DNA from: Alphaproteobacteria bacterium
GTDB taxonomy: Bacteria > Pseudomonadota > Alphaproteobacteria > Micavibrionales > Micavibrionaceae
Reading direction: 5' to 3'
Assembly (NCBI GenBank): GCA_030427765.1
Contig: JAUICS010000066.1
Span: 1-7,041, forward strand
DNA: 7,041 nt
In this document: positions 1 through 5,855 of the stretch, one piece after another
Layout of the letters: each line of letters begins with the position of its first letter
Numbering within the stretch: the first letter of the stretch is position 1
Program-made: the position numbers and the translations under genes
The notes under the pieces: model-generated
The model's input: the letters and a program-made list of their open reading frames with translations, nothing else
The model's database searches: none
Told to the model about the DNA's origin: nothing

Positions 1-2
1 GA

Positions 3-125
3 CTGACCTTATTTCAATCCGATTATGACGATCTGGTCGCCAAGAACAAAATGGTCGAAGACAAGATGGCACTTTTGCCAAGTCGCGTACGTCGTACAAA
101 GGTGGAAATAGATGATGACTTCTAG
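3..125 (+). CDS. 3' end of a small gene upstream of hipA, probable HipB-type antitoxin (partial)
   Basis: The frame beginning at base 3 stays open until a TAG at 123-125, giving about 40 residues of a C-terminus whose start lies outside the window. The tail is charged and ends in acidic residues (KVEIDDDF); it contains no recognisable DNA-binding fold. Its stop lies 14 bases inside the following HipA-family gene, so the two are almost certainly translationally coupled. In HipBA loci the gene overlapping the 5' end of hipA is normally the XRE-type helix-turn-helix antitoxin HipB, which represses the operon and neutralises the kinase. The assignment here rests on position only. What can be seen is just the C-terminal tail, and another small regulator is possible. 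Confidence 0.5.
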   Translation: MTLFQSDYDDLVAKNKMVEDKMALLPSRVRRTKVEIDDDF

Positions 126-1383
126 CGCACCTCACAATGAAATCTTCGTATGGATCTGGCTGCCTGACGCAACAACCCCTGTAGTTGCTGGCAAATTAAC
201 CAAAGTCGATAAACGCGTGCTTTTTACATACGGCCAAAGTTATTTGGATAATCCAGACGCTATTTCCATTTACGATAAAGAGCTCCCCTTGCAAAGCGGT
301 GTACAGGAAAAGAACTTTGGCACGGAAGCCATGCCTGGATGCATTCGTGACGCGGCGCCAGATGCATGGGGGCGGCGTGTCATTCTCAATAAGCTGTTCG
401 GCGCAAAAGGCAAAGCTGCGGATCCCGGCGATTTAGATGAATTTACTTATCTTATGGAGTCTGGATCCGACCGTATAGGCGGATTGGATTTTCAAGTCTC
501 AGCCAAAGTATATGAGCCGCGATTAGCCGGACAAGCTTCGCTAGAAGAATTGCTGCATTCTGCTGAGCTGATTGAAAAAGGCATAGCACTTACACCTGAA
601 CTCGCGCAGGCTATAAATCATGGCACATCCATTGGAGGCGCGCGCCCCAAAGCGCTCATCAATGATGATCACTTAAAATATATCGCCAAATTCTCATCCA
701 GCACGGATCAATACAATGTGATTAAGGCGGAGTTCATGGCCATGCGTTTAGCCAAATTGTGCGGCCTAAATGTTGCCAATGTTAAATTGGCCAACGCATC
801 CGGCAAAGATGTCTTATTAATTGAGCGCTTTGACAGGAAATTGAAGAACAATAGCTGGTCGCGCAAACTCATGCTCTCGGCTTTAACGCTTCTGAGTCTA
901 GATGAAATGACGCCGCATTATGCCAGCTATGAGGATTTGGCTGAACTGATCCGTCACCGCTTTACGGATCCTAAAGCGACGTTGCAAGAAATGTTTGGGC
1001 GCATCGTATTCAATATCTTGTGCGGTAATACAGACGATCACGCGCGCAACCATGCGGCCTTCTGGAATGGCAAGCATTTGACGTTGACACCGGCCTATGA
1101 TTTATGCCCGCAAATGCGCCAGGGCGGCGAAGCCTCACAAGCCATGATGATCGCAGGAAATGATCGATCCAGCCGACTGGTTACATGCCTGGCCAGTGCA
1201 AAAAACTTCATGCTAAGCGAAACTGAAGCACGCCAAATTATTGACGCGCAGATCCTATCCATCAATGAAAATTGGGATGCCGTTTGCAATGAAGCAATCC
1301 TATCACCAATTGATCGCGCCCTTTTTAAAGATCGCCTTTTTCTCCATAGCTATGCGTTTGAAGGCTATAAAAGCTCATCTTAA
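112..1383 (+). CDS. hipA: HipA-family serine/threonine kinase toxin
   Basis: This is a complete 423-residue HipA-family protein, close to the 440 residues of E. coli HipA. An N-terminal HipA_N-like part spans roughly residues 15-130. The kinase part carries the Gly-rich loop GTSIGGARPKA (171-181), whose Ser173 matches the inhibitory autophosphorylation serine S150 of E. coli HipA. It is followed by a candidate ATP-binding lysine in YIAKF (Lys193), then LLIERFDR (235-242). The catalytic loop NTDDHARN (306-313) supplies Asp308 and Asn313, and the metal-binding motif TPAYDL has Asp330. All key kinase residues are therefore present and the protein should be active. Known HipA kinases phosphorylate aminoacyl-tRNA synthetases (GltX in E. 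coli), which stops translation and causes dormancy. The target here is unknown. AAGGTGG at 99-105 sits 6 bases before the ATG at 112 and supports that start; a second ATG follows directly. Expression is probably from a promoter upstream of the window, shared with the overlapping partial gene. Confidence 0.9.
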   Translation: MMTSSAPHNEIFVWIWLPDATTPVVAGKLTKVDKRVLFTYGQSYLDNPDAISIYDKELPLQSGVQEKNFGTEAMPGCIRDAAPDAWGRRVILNKLFGAKGKAADPGDLDEFTYLMESGSDRIGGLDFQVSAKVYEPRLAGQASLEELLHSAELIEKGIALTPELAQAINHGTSIGGARPKALINDDHLKYIAKFSSSTDQYNVIKAEFMAMRLAKLCGLNVANVKLANASGKDVLLIERFDRKLKNNSWSRKLMLSALTLLSLDEMTPHYASYEDLAELIRHRFTDPKATLQEMFGRIVFNILCGNTDDHARNHAAFWNGKHLTLTPAYDLCPQMRQGGEASQAMMIAGNDRSSRLVTCLASAKNFMLSETEARQIIDAQILSINENWDAVCNEAILSPIDRALFKDRLFLHSYAFEGYKSSS

Positions 1384-1406
1384 ATCAGTATAAAAAACCT
1401 GGATTT

Positions 1407-1435
1407 CTTTGATTCAAGCTTCGCTTTTCTCAAAG
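1407..1435. other. Two-step hairpin after hipA, possible weak terminator
   Basis: CTTTGA (1407-1412) pairs with TCAAAG (1430-1435). Inside it AAGC (1416-1419) pairs with GCTT around a TTC loop, leaving symmetrical TTC bulges on both sides. On the plus strand no T-run follows. On the minus strand a run of six T lies about ten bases further on. It could end hipA transcription weakly or stabilise its 3' end. The fold was judged by eye only and no energy was calculated. Confidence 0.3.
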
Positions 1436-1524
1436 TGGCAAACGCTAAACTCGCGCTGCATTTCATTTGTGCTCGTTAAGCGTATTGTCGAACATGCCCC
1501 GCATCCAATGATACATTAGCCATT

Positions 1525-1548
1525 AAAAAAAGCCCCCGTCAGGGGGCT
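1525..1548 (-). terminator. Rho-independent terminator of tRNA-Gln
   Basis: Read on the minus strand, AGCCCCC, a four-base loop and GGGGGCT form a 7-bp GC-rich stem (1531-1548), followed by a run of T (the A run 1525-1530 on the plus strand). It begins 8 bases after the tRNA CCA end, which is the expected place for a single-gene tRNA transcript. In the plus direction only GTTTATAAT follows the stem, so it would be much weaker for transcription coming from hipA. Confidence 0.9.
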
Positions 1549-1556
1549 GTTTATAA

Positions 1557-1630
1557 TGGCTGGGGTACCTGGATTCGAACCAGGGATGCCGATACCAAAA
1601 ACCGGTGCCTTACCGCTTGGCTATACCCCA
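1557..1630 (-). tRNA. tRNA-Gln (anticodon UUG)
   Basis: The reverse complement folds as a full 74-base cloverleaf. The acceptor stem TGGGGTA/TACCCCA has seven pairs, the D arm is GCC...GGC, and the anticodon stem is CCGGT/ATCGG with one G-T pair. The 7-base loop TTTTGGT places anticodon TTG at complement 1596-1598. The T arm CCTGG/CCAGG has loop TTCGAAT, the discriminator is G, and CCA is encoded in the DNA. The sequence is very close to E. coli tRNA-Gln(UUG), with a four-base variable loop. It reads CAA codons, and CAG by wobble. It is transcribed alone and towards hipA; its terminator follows at once. No convincing promoter hexamers could be fixed upstream of it. Confidence 0.97.
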
Positions 1631-1785
1631 TTAAGGCCATACATATAGGCGCTTGATTTGCGCGGATTTGCAAATCAGACAACGGAAAATACTAAACAAA
1701 TCATCAGATATCAAGCCCTAAGAACAAATTTCAACCGATAATTTTCGATATACCATAATAATTATGTATTTTCGTAATTTTTCTC

Positions 1786-1814
1786 TTGGCCTTATTTTCC
1801 AAAATCACTATAGT
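1786..1814 (+). promoter_or_regulatory. Candidate sigma-70-type promoter of the PodJ-like gene
   Basis: TTGGCC (1786-1791) matches 4 of 6 bases of TTGACA. It is separated by exactly 17 bases from TATAGT (1809-1814), which matches 5 of 6 of TATAAT. The start of transcription would fall near 1821, giving a leader of about 45 bases before the first ATG. The surrounding 1677-1864 stretch is strongly AT-rich, as expected of a promoter region, and shows no gene. The prediction rests on spacing and hexamers only. Confidence 0.5.
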
Positions 1815-1845
1815 GCATCTATTCACATATATACTTGGGTTTAAA

Positions 1846-1876
1846 AAATAAGGGAAAATAAGGGATGACAATGACA
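1846..1876 (+). promoter_or_regulatory. Duplicated ribosome-binding site and duplicated start codon
   Basis: The 10-mer AAATAAGGGA occurs twice head to tail (1846-1855 and 1856-1865) and is followed by ATGACA twice head to tail (1865-1870 and 1871-1876). The first AAGGG lies 10 bases before the ATG at 1865. The second AAGGG touches that ATG but lies 6 bases before the in-frame ATG at 1871. The better spacing favours the second ATG, which would shorten the protein by two residues. Confidence 0.7.
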
Positions 1877-3184
1877 TCCGATAAAGGCGAATATCGCCTT
1901 GAGCAACTATTGGAATTACTTCAACGCATCGAGGACCGTCTCCGCAACAACGAAAATGACCGGGCCGAAACCGATCGCGAGGTTCAGGATTTACGGAATT
2001 CACTTGATTCATTAGAAGACAAATACCTGAACAACGACAAAACTACGTTCGAGATTGAGCAAAAAATCCATAAGCTTGAAAACCTCGAAGCCAAAATCGA
2101 GAACGAGCGTACAAAATCATCTATGTCACAGCAGCAGATCGACGATCTGTTCAATGAATACCGCGAAGAAATCAAACACCTGGAAGAACGCGCGGACACG
2201 ACGGAGCGTATCTACCTTACCCTTGAACAAAAACTAAATACCAAGGAACGCGAAGGCGGCATTTCCGAGGATGATCTTGCCAAAATCGAAGGTCGTCTTG
2301 AATCGTCGCTAAAATCGTCAGTAGACACAAAAATTGCCGAGAACAAGGCAACCCTGTTTAAGGAAATTGAAGCGGCAAAAGAAAAGCTCGAAAACAGCCT
2401 CAAAGAAACGCGCGACACACTTAACAAATCAACGGCCGAACGTCACAGCAGTTTCTCCGAAAAACAAAAAGAGCATGATGACATCATCGCATCTTTGAAA
2501 GAACAAACGGATGTTATTAACGACCGCGTCGATACTGCGCTAACCAAAGCCGCGACAATGATCGAACGTCTGGAAGATGTATCATCCCAGCAAACACGCA
2601 TTAACCGCCGTTTGGACAAGGCGTATCAGGACAAAATCCGTCTTGAGCGCAAAATCGAGCGTATGGACGAAATCATCACACGCAATCAGGAAGCTTTACA
2701 GGCAAAGGCCCTCGTCCTTCTGACAGACCAATCCATCGCGGAAAACAGCAATCGTCCGTTCGTAAAGCCGGCAAAGGCCATAACCGCCGATGCCATTGAG
2801 CAAAAACGCATTTCATCATCTGCACATGATGGCTTTGAAGGCATAGAGCATACAAAACGGTCTCGCCCATTTGCATCACTGTTGAACGGGACACAAACCG
2901 CCGCCGCCGCGGCAATCATCCTTGCCACTTTCGCGGGTGGATGGTTTATCAGCAAACAATTCGACGGCAGCGCAGATACGCAAGTCGCCGGAAGCGTCTT
3001 TAACAATGAAGATCAAACGGCCCTTTATGTATCTCCTCAAAATGATCCTGCACCCATTCCAACACCCGTTGAAGATGACATGGAAATCGTGATTATCGAG
3101 GAAGATGAGCCAGAGACATTAGCCGCTTCAGATATCGAAGAACCGATCGTACAAGACCTTGCAGAGATCGAAGAAAAGATTTAA
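1865..3184 (+). CDS. PodJ-like polar organiser, N-terminal half: cytoplasmic coiled coil with one membrane anchor
   Basis: This 439-residue product has no N-terminal signal peptide. Residues about 10-285 are charged, rich in Glu, Lys and Arg with regular Leu/Ile spacing, and look like a long coiled coil. A linker with basic patches (KRSRPF) precedes one hydrophobic segment at about 344-363 (TQTAAAAAIILATFAGGWFI). After it comes a Pro- and acid-rich tail to residue 439. The expected topology is N-terminus in the cytoplasm and tail in the periplasm. Coiled coil plus single span plus periplasmic acidic linker is the front part of PodJ, the Caulobacter polar factor that recruits stalk, pilus and division proteins. 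The frame stops at TAA 3182-3184 in the middle of the acidic linker and then continues open into Sel1 and peptidoglycan-binding domains. The product is therefore probably a truncated or deliberately shortened form. Start: see the duplicated ribosome-binding site; 1871 is an alternative. The PodJ link is by architecture, not by alignment. Confidence 0.75.
   Translation: MTMTSDKGEYRLEQLLELLQRIEDRLRNNENDRAETDREVQDLRNSLDSLEDKYLNNDKTTFEIEQKIHKLENLEAKIENERTKSSMSQQQIDDLFNEYREEIKHLEERADTTERIYLTLEQKLNTKEREGGISEDDLAKIEGRLESSLKSSVDTKIAENKATLFKEIEAAKEKLENSLKETRDTLNKSTAERHSSFSEKQKEHDDIIASLKEQTDVINDRVDTALTKAATMIERLEDVSSQQTRINRRLDKAYQDKIRLERKIERMDEIITRNQEALQAKALVLLTDQSIAENSNRPFVKPAKAITADAIEQKRISSSAHDGFEGIEHTKRSRPFASLLNGTQTAAAAAIILATFAGGWFISKQFDGSADTQVAGSVFNNEDQTALYVSPQNDPAPIPTPVEDDMEIVIIEEDEPETLAASDIEEPIVQDLAEIEEKI
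3182..3184 (+). other. In-frame TAA interrupting the PodJ-like reading frame
   Basis: The codons read GAA GAA AAG ATT TAA GAG GCA ATC GAA GAC. The residues on both sides (DLAEIEEKI before, EAIEDVADIDAV after) form one uniform acidic stretch. No other stop occurs in this frame from 1865 to 4472. One base change from AAA, CAA or GAA would create the stop. TAA also ends hipA, lysA and the second half of this locus, so it is not reassigned here. The following base is G, which is not a typical readthrough context. Confidence 0.9.
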
Positions 3185-3217
3185 GAGGCAATCGAAGACG
3201 TTGCAGACATCGATGCA

Positions 3218-4474
3218 GTGGCAGATACAAAAGAAAATGTTGCAGAAGCTATTGACGTTGAATACGACACAACGATTGCACGTTTAGACACCGGCGCAGA
3301 CCGTGATGCCGCAACGCCAAGTAACGGCGTTAGCAAACCTGCCGACCTATCCGACGAGGCCGTGGATAAAGCACCGGCAAATGACAATTATGATGCCAGC
3401 CTGCGCGCCGACGAAACAGATTTATACCCTGAGATTGAAACCGCGGCCGGTGATGCCGCCGGTGATGTAAGAGAACAAACCAGCACACCTGTACTAAGCG
3501 GTATTGATCTTACGCATCTGGACCCGAATGAGGATGCGGAGCTAAAAACCGATCTTGAGGACGTCCGTTCAACCGTGCGTGAATTGATCGAAAGCGAAGA
3601 CCGCGGGCCGTTAACAGGACGTGTCCAGCGTGATGAGTTACTAAAACCCCTCGTAAAACAAATTGAAGAAAAAGCATTCGAAGGCATTGGCGAAGCTCAA
3701 CATGATCTGGCCGCCATCTACACCGCCGGACATGCCGGAACAATTCAGAATTTCGAGAAGGCGGCCTTCTGGTTCCGTGAAGCGTCTGTGCGCGGCGTAT
3801 CAAATGCACGCTACAATCTGGGTGTCCTGTATCATCAGGGGCTTGGCGTTGATGCCGATTTAACAACGGCCATTAACTGGTACCGTGCCGCCGCCGTTTT
3901 AAACCATCCGGAGGCCCAATACAATCTGGGTATAGCCCATATCGAAGGCATCGGCGCAAAATACAATCCGAAATTGGCAACATATTACTTCACCAGTGCC
4001 GCCATGCAAGGCATTGTCGAGGCAGCATATAACCTTGGCCTGATTTACGAAAACGGGTTACTGGGTGAAGAAGAGCCAGAACACGCATTATTCTGGTATC
4101 ATTTGGCTGCGAAGAAAGGCAGCTCAGAAGCCCTGTCCGCGAAAGAACAATTACAGACATCTGCCCTTATCGGAAATATCGAAACGGATGCGATTGTTGA
4201 GAAATATATGACGGCCTACAGCCTTGGCGGAAACAAGCAAGCAAGCGCATCGTCCATAAACACCAATCCGGATAATGAGGCCACACGCGCACAAAGCGAA
4301 CTCGTAAAACGTATTCAGGATGTCTTGATTGGTTTGAAATTATACCCCGGCCCCGCCGATGGCATTATCGGACCGAAGACTGAGGATGCCATTCGTTCGT
4401 ACCAACGCGATAATGATTTAGCCGTAACGGGTGAGGCATCTGCATCACTATTGGCACACATGAAGGCGAATTAA
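3218..4474 (+). CDS. PodJ-like protein, C-terminal half: Sel1 repeats and peptidoglycan-binding domain
   Basis: From a GTG at 3218 the frame encodes 418 residues; it is in the same frame as the preceding gene and is open from base 3185. Residues 1-130 are an acidic, low-complexity linker. Four Sel1-like (TPR-type) repeats follow at about 157-192, 194-229, 231-266 and 267-302, with repeated ARYNLGVLY, AQYNLGIAH and AAYNLGLIY motifs. Residues about 363-415 form a PG_binding_1 domain with the signature DGIIGPKTEDAIRSYQ (381-396). These domains work in the periplasm, yet this half has no signal peptide or membrane segment. There is no ribosome-binding site near the GTG and no in-frame ATG before the third Sel1 repeat. 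It therefore makes sense only as the rear part of one roughly 869-codon gene with the frame starting at 1865. If it is made separately, it would stay in the cytoplasm. Alternatives are a pseudogene tail or a readthrough extension. Confidence 0.7.
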   Translation: MADTKENVAEAIDVEYDTTIARLDTGADRDAATPSNGVSKPADLSDEAVDKAPANDNYDASLRADETDLYPEIETAAGDAAGDVREQTSTPVLSGIDLTHLDPNEDAELKTDLEDVRSTVRELIESEDRGPLTGRVQRDELLKPLVKQIEEKAFEGIGEAQHDLAAIYTAGHAGTIQNFEKAAFWFREASVRGVSNARYNLGVLYHQGLGVDADLTTAINWYRAAAVLNHPEAQYNLGIAHIEGIGAKYNPKLATYYFTSAAMQGIVEAAYNLGLIYENGLLGEEEPEHALFWYHLAAKKGSSEALSAKEQLQTSALIGNIETDAIVEKYMTAYSLGGNKQASASSINTNPDNEATRAQSELVKRIQDVLIGLKLYPGPADGIIGPKTEDAIRSYQRDNDLAVTGEASASLLAHMKAN

Positions 4475-4475
4475 G

Positions 4476-4491
4476 GGTATAAATTTATACC
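4476..4491. repeat. Perfect 16-bp palindrome between convergent genes
   Basis: GGTATAAATTTATACC is self-complementary over all 16 bases. It lies in the 10-bp gap between the stop of the Sel1/peptidoglycan-binding frame (ends 4474) and the stop of lysA (TAA at complement 4487-4485), and covers the last codons of lysA. As RNA it would form an AT-rich hairpin for both transcripts, but there is no T-run on either side. It is therefore a poor intrinsic terminator. A shared 3' processing signal or a protein-binding site is possible. Confidence 0.6.
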
Positions 4492-5756
4492 TTCATCCAG
4501 TGCGGATAGCGTTCATATTTTGTAATATCGCTAACGTCCATAAATTCGCGAATAAGGGCCACTTCCTTACCATCGACCATCGCCTCCTGCGGAATGAAAC
4601 GTCCGTTGTACAATGGTGATGCGTGAACAATTCCGTACGCACCCGTTTCCATGATGGCCAATAAATCGCCCTCTTCAATCCCCTTAAAACTGCGCTTCGT
4701 TGCAACAATGTCGGAACTTTCACAAATCGGACCGGCAATGTCACATTTAAATGCTTTGCCGTCGCGCTCGACAACCGGCAGGATCGGATGTTCCGCACCA
4801 TACATACTTGGGCGAATAAAATCGGTCATACCGGCATCAATAAGCAGGAAGTTTTTCGCCGGCGTTTCTTTAATATATGTAACACGTGTCAGAAGCACAC
4901 CTGCATTCCCGACAAGTATCTGGCCGGGTTCAAGAATAATGTCTGTATCCAGTGGAACAATTACATCGTTAATGGCTTTTGCAAATCCTTCGAGACTAAT
5001 GGCATCTTCGGCCGGAATGGCACCAAACCCGCCACCAAGATCGATACTGTTCACCTGCAGTCCGGATTTTCTAAGCATATCCGTCAAAACGGCCATTCGT
5101 TTAAATGCCTTCTCAAACGTCTTAACGGTCTTAACCTTAGACCCGATATGCATACTCAAACCAACGGGATGCAGGCCCGGGTCTTCCGTCGCCTCCTGAT
5201 AAAGTTCCAGAACTTCTTCAAGCGGCATTCCAAATTTACTGCCCTCATTACCCGTGGCGATTTTGGCGTGTGTATCAACCTCAATATGCGGGTTAAAACG
5301 GAACGCCACCGGACAGATCGTATTAATGGATTTGGCCAGCATCGATATACGACGCATTTCGGATGGGGACTCAACATTAATCTGGCGTATCTGCGCGCGG
5401 ATGGCGGCCAGAATTTCAGAATCCGTTTTACCAACACCGGAAAATACAATTTTATCAGGATCGGTTTTAACCATTAATGCCCGGTCCAATTCACCGCCGG
5501 ACACAACATCGATACCCGCACCCATATCAACAAACGCCTTCATAATCGCCATCGATCCGTTTGCCTTGCAGGCGTAGGCGATTAACGGCTGCTTATCCGC
5601 GGGCAAGATAGATGCAAATGTACTTTGCAGACGTAAATAATTGGAATGAATCTGGCGATAGGAATACACATATGTCGGCGTTCCCATTTCATCGGCAATC
5701 GATGTTAAAGGCACATCCTCGGCATGTAAAACTCCATCTTTATAGTCAAAAGACAT
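4485..5756 (-). CDS. lysA: Diaminopimelate decarboxylase
   Basis: LysA is a cytoplasmic PLP enzyme that decarboxylates meso-diaminopimelate to L-lysine, the last step of bacterial lysine synthesis. The 423-residue length is normal. The alanine-racemase-like barrel carries the PLP lysine in YACKAN (Lys64), VVSGGEL (84-90), SKFGM (173-177), the HIGS motif (203-206) and the phosphate-binding GGGFG (241-245). The C-terminal part has GPICESSD (342-349, with the active-site Cys345 and Glu346) and TGAYG (371-375, Tyr374). One oddity is EPGQ at 276-279 where the family normally has EPGR. The codon is a clear CAG. The start is well supported by AGAGGT (complement 5767-5762), 5 bases before the ATG. 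A candidate promoter lies just upstream. The gene is convergent with the PodJ-like locus and divergent from the deacylase. No lysine riboswitch fits in the short leader. Confidence 0.96.
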   Translation of the reverse strand: MSFDYKDGVLHAEDVPLTSIADEMGTPTYVYSYRQIHSNYLRLQSTFASILPADKQPLIAYACKANGSMAIMKAFVDMGAGIDVVSGGELDRALMVKTDPDKIVFSGVGKTDSEILAAIRAQIRQINVESPSEMRRISMLAKSINTICPVAFRFNPHIEVDTHAKIATGNEGSKFGMPLEEVLELYQEATEDPGLHPVGLSMHIGSKVKTVKTFEKAFKRMAVLTDMLRKSGLQVNSIDLGGGFGAIPAEDAISLEGFAKAINDVIVPLDTDIILEPGQILVGNAGVLLTRVTYIKETPAKNFLLIDAGMTDFIRPSMYGAEHPILPVVERDGKAFKCDIAGPICESSDIVATKRSFKGIEEGDLLAIMETGAYGIVHASPLYNGRFIPQEAMVDGKEVALIREFMDVSDITKYERYPHWMKV

Positions 5757-5779
5757 GGTAAACCTCTAAATTACAGGAT

Positions 5780-5808
5780 AATATAGGCGCTTATGGGTCG
5801 TGTCCCAA
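5780..5808 (-). promoter_or_regulatory. Candidate lysA promoter
   Basis: On the minus strand TTGGGA (complement 5808-5803, 4 of 6 to TTGACA) is followed after exactly 17 bases by TATATT (complement 5785-5780, 5 of 6 to TATAAT). Transcription would begin near 5773, leaving a leader of about 16 bases that includes the ribosome-binding site. The spacing and position fit well. No repressor operator is apparent. Confidence 0.55.
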
Positions 5809-5839
5809 GGCAATCCAGAAACAATCACTAACACACGTT

Positions 5840-5845
5840 TATAAT
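5840..5845 (+). promoter_or_regulatory. Consensus -10 box right before the deacylase start
   Basis: A perfect TATAAT ends 10 bases before the ATG at 5856, so transcription should start at about 5852-5854. No good -35 hexamer is seen at 16-18 bases upstream. No Shine-Dalgarno sequence is present between the box and the ATG. Together these suggest a leaderless or nearly leaderless transcript. Confidence 0.5.
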
Positions 5846-5855
5846 ACTTACCAGC

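Larger units (their letters stand above)
1865..4474 (+). pseudogene. Whole PodJ-like locus, split by one nonsense codon
   Basis: Read through the TAA, the locus gives one protein of about 868 residues with coiled coil, single transmembrane segment, acidic linker, four Sel1 repeats and a C-terminal peptidoglycan-binding domain. This is the domain order of PodJ of Caulobacter crescentus (974 residues). There is no second lesion, frameshift or loss of domain motifs. If it is a pseudogene it is very young, and a base-call error is equally possible. In Caulobacter the periplasmic part of PodJ is removed by proteolysis during the cell cycle, so the shortened product here would resemble the processed form. 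Confidence 0.55.

Noticed and set aside
1631..1700. Promoter of tRNA-Gln
   Set aside because: A TATATG-like -10 exists on the minus strand at complement 1647-1642, but no acceptable -35 box lies at 16-18 bases, so no feature was called.
1731..2012. A 93-codon minus-strand frame across the PodJ-like start
   Set aside because: It spans a promoter region and coding sequence in antisense, has no ribosome-binding site that stands out and no recognisable protein features.
3182..3184. Stop-codon reassignment (TAA read as an amino acid)
   Set aside because: TAA ends hipA, lysA and the Sel1/peptidoglycan-binding frame at natural protein ends, so a genome-wide reassignment does not fit.
1865..3184. 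Reading the coiled-coil protein as an SMC- or phage-tail-type protein
   Set aside because: There are no Walker motifs or phage neighbours, and the membrane span followed by Sel1 and peptidoglycan-binding domains fits a PodJ-like protein better.
3165..3190. Programmed frameshift at the end of the first PodJ-like frame
   Set aside because: Both halves are in the same frame, so a +1 or -1 shift would not join them; only readthrough or a bypass would.
4651..5477. Long open frames antisense to lysA (182 and 229 codons)
   Set aside because: They overlap a gene with complete catalytic motifs, show no recognisable domain and have composition expected of a shadow of the lysA codons.
5757..5855. Lysine riboswitch in the lysA leader
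   Set aside because: The whole intergenic region is 99 bp and the predicted leader is about 16 bases, far too short for the riboswitch fold.
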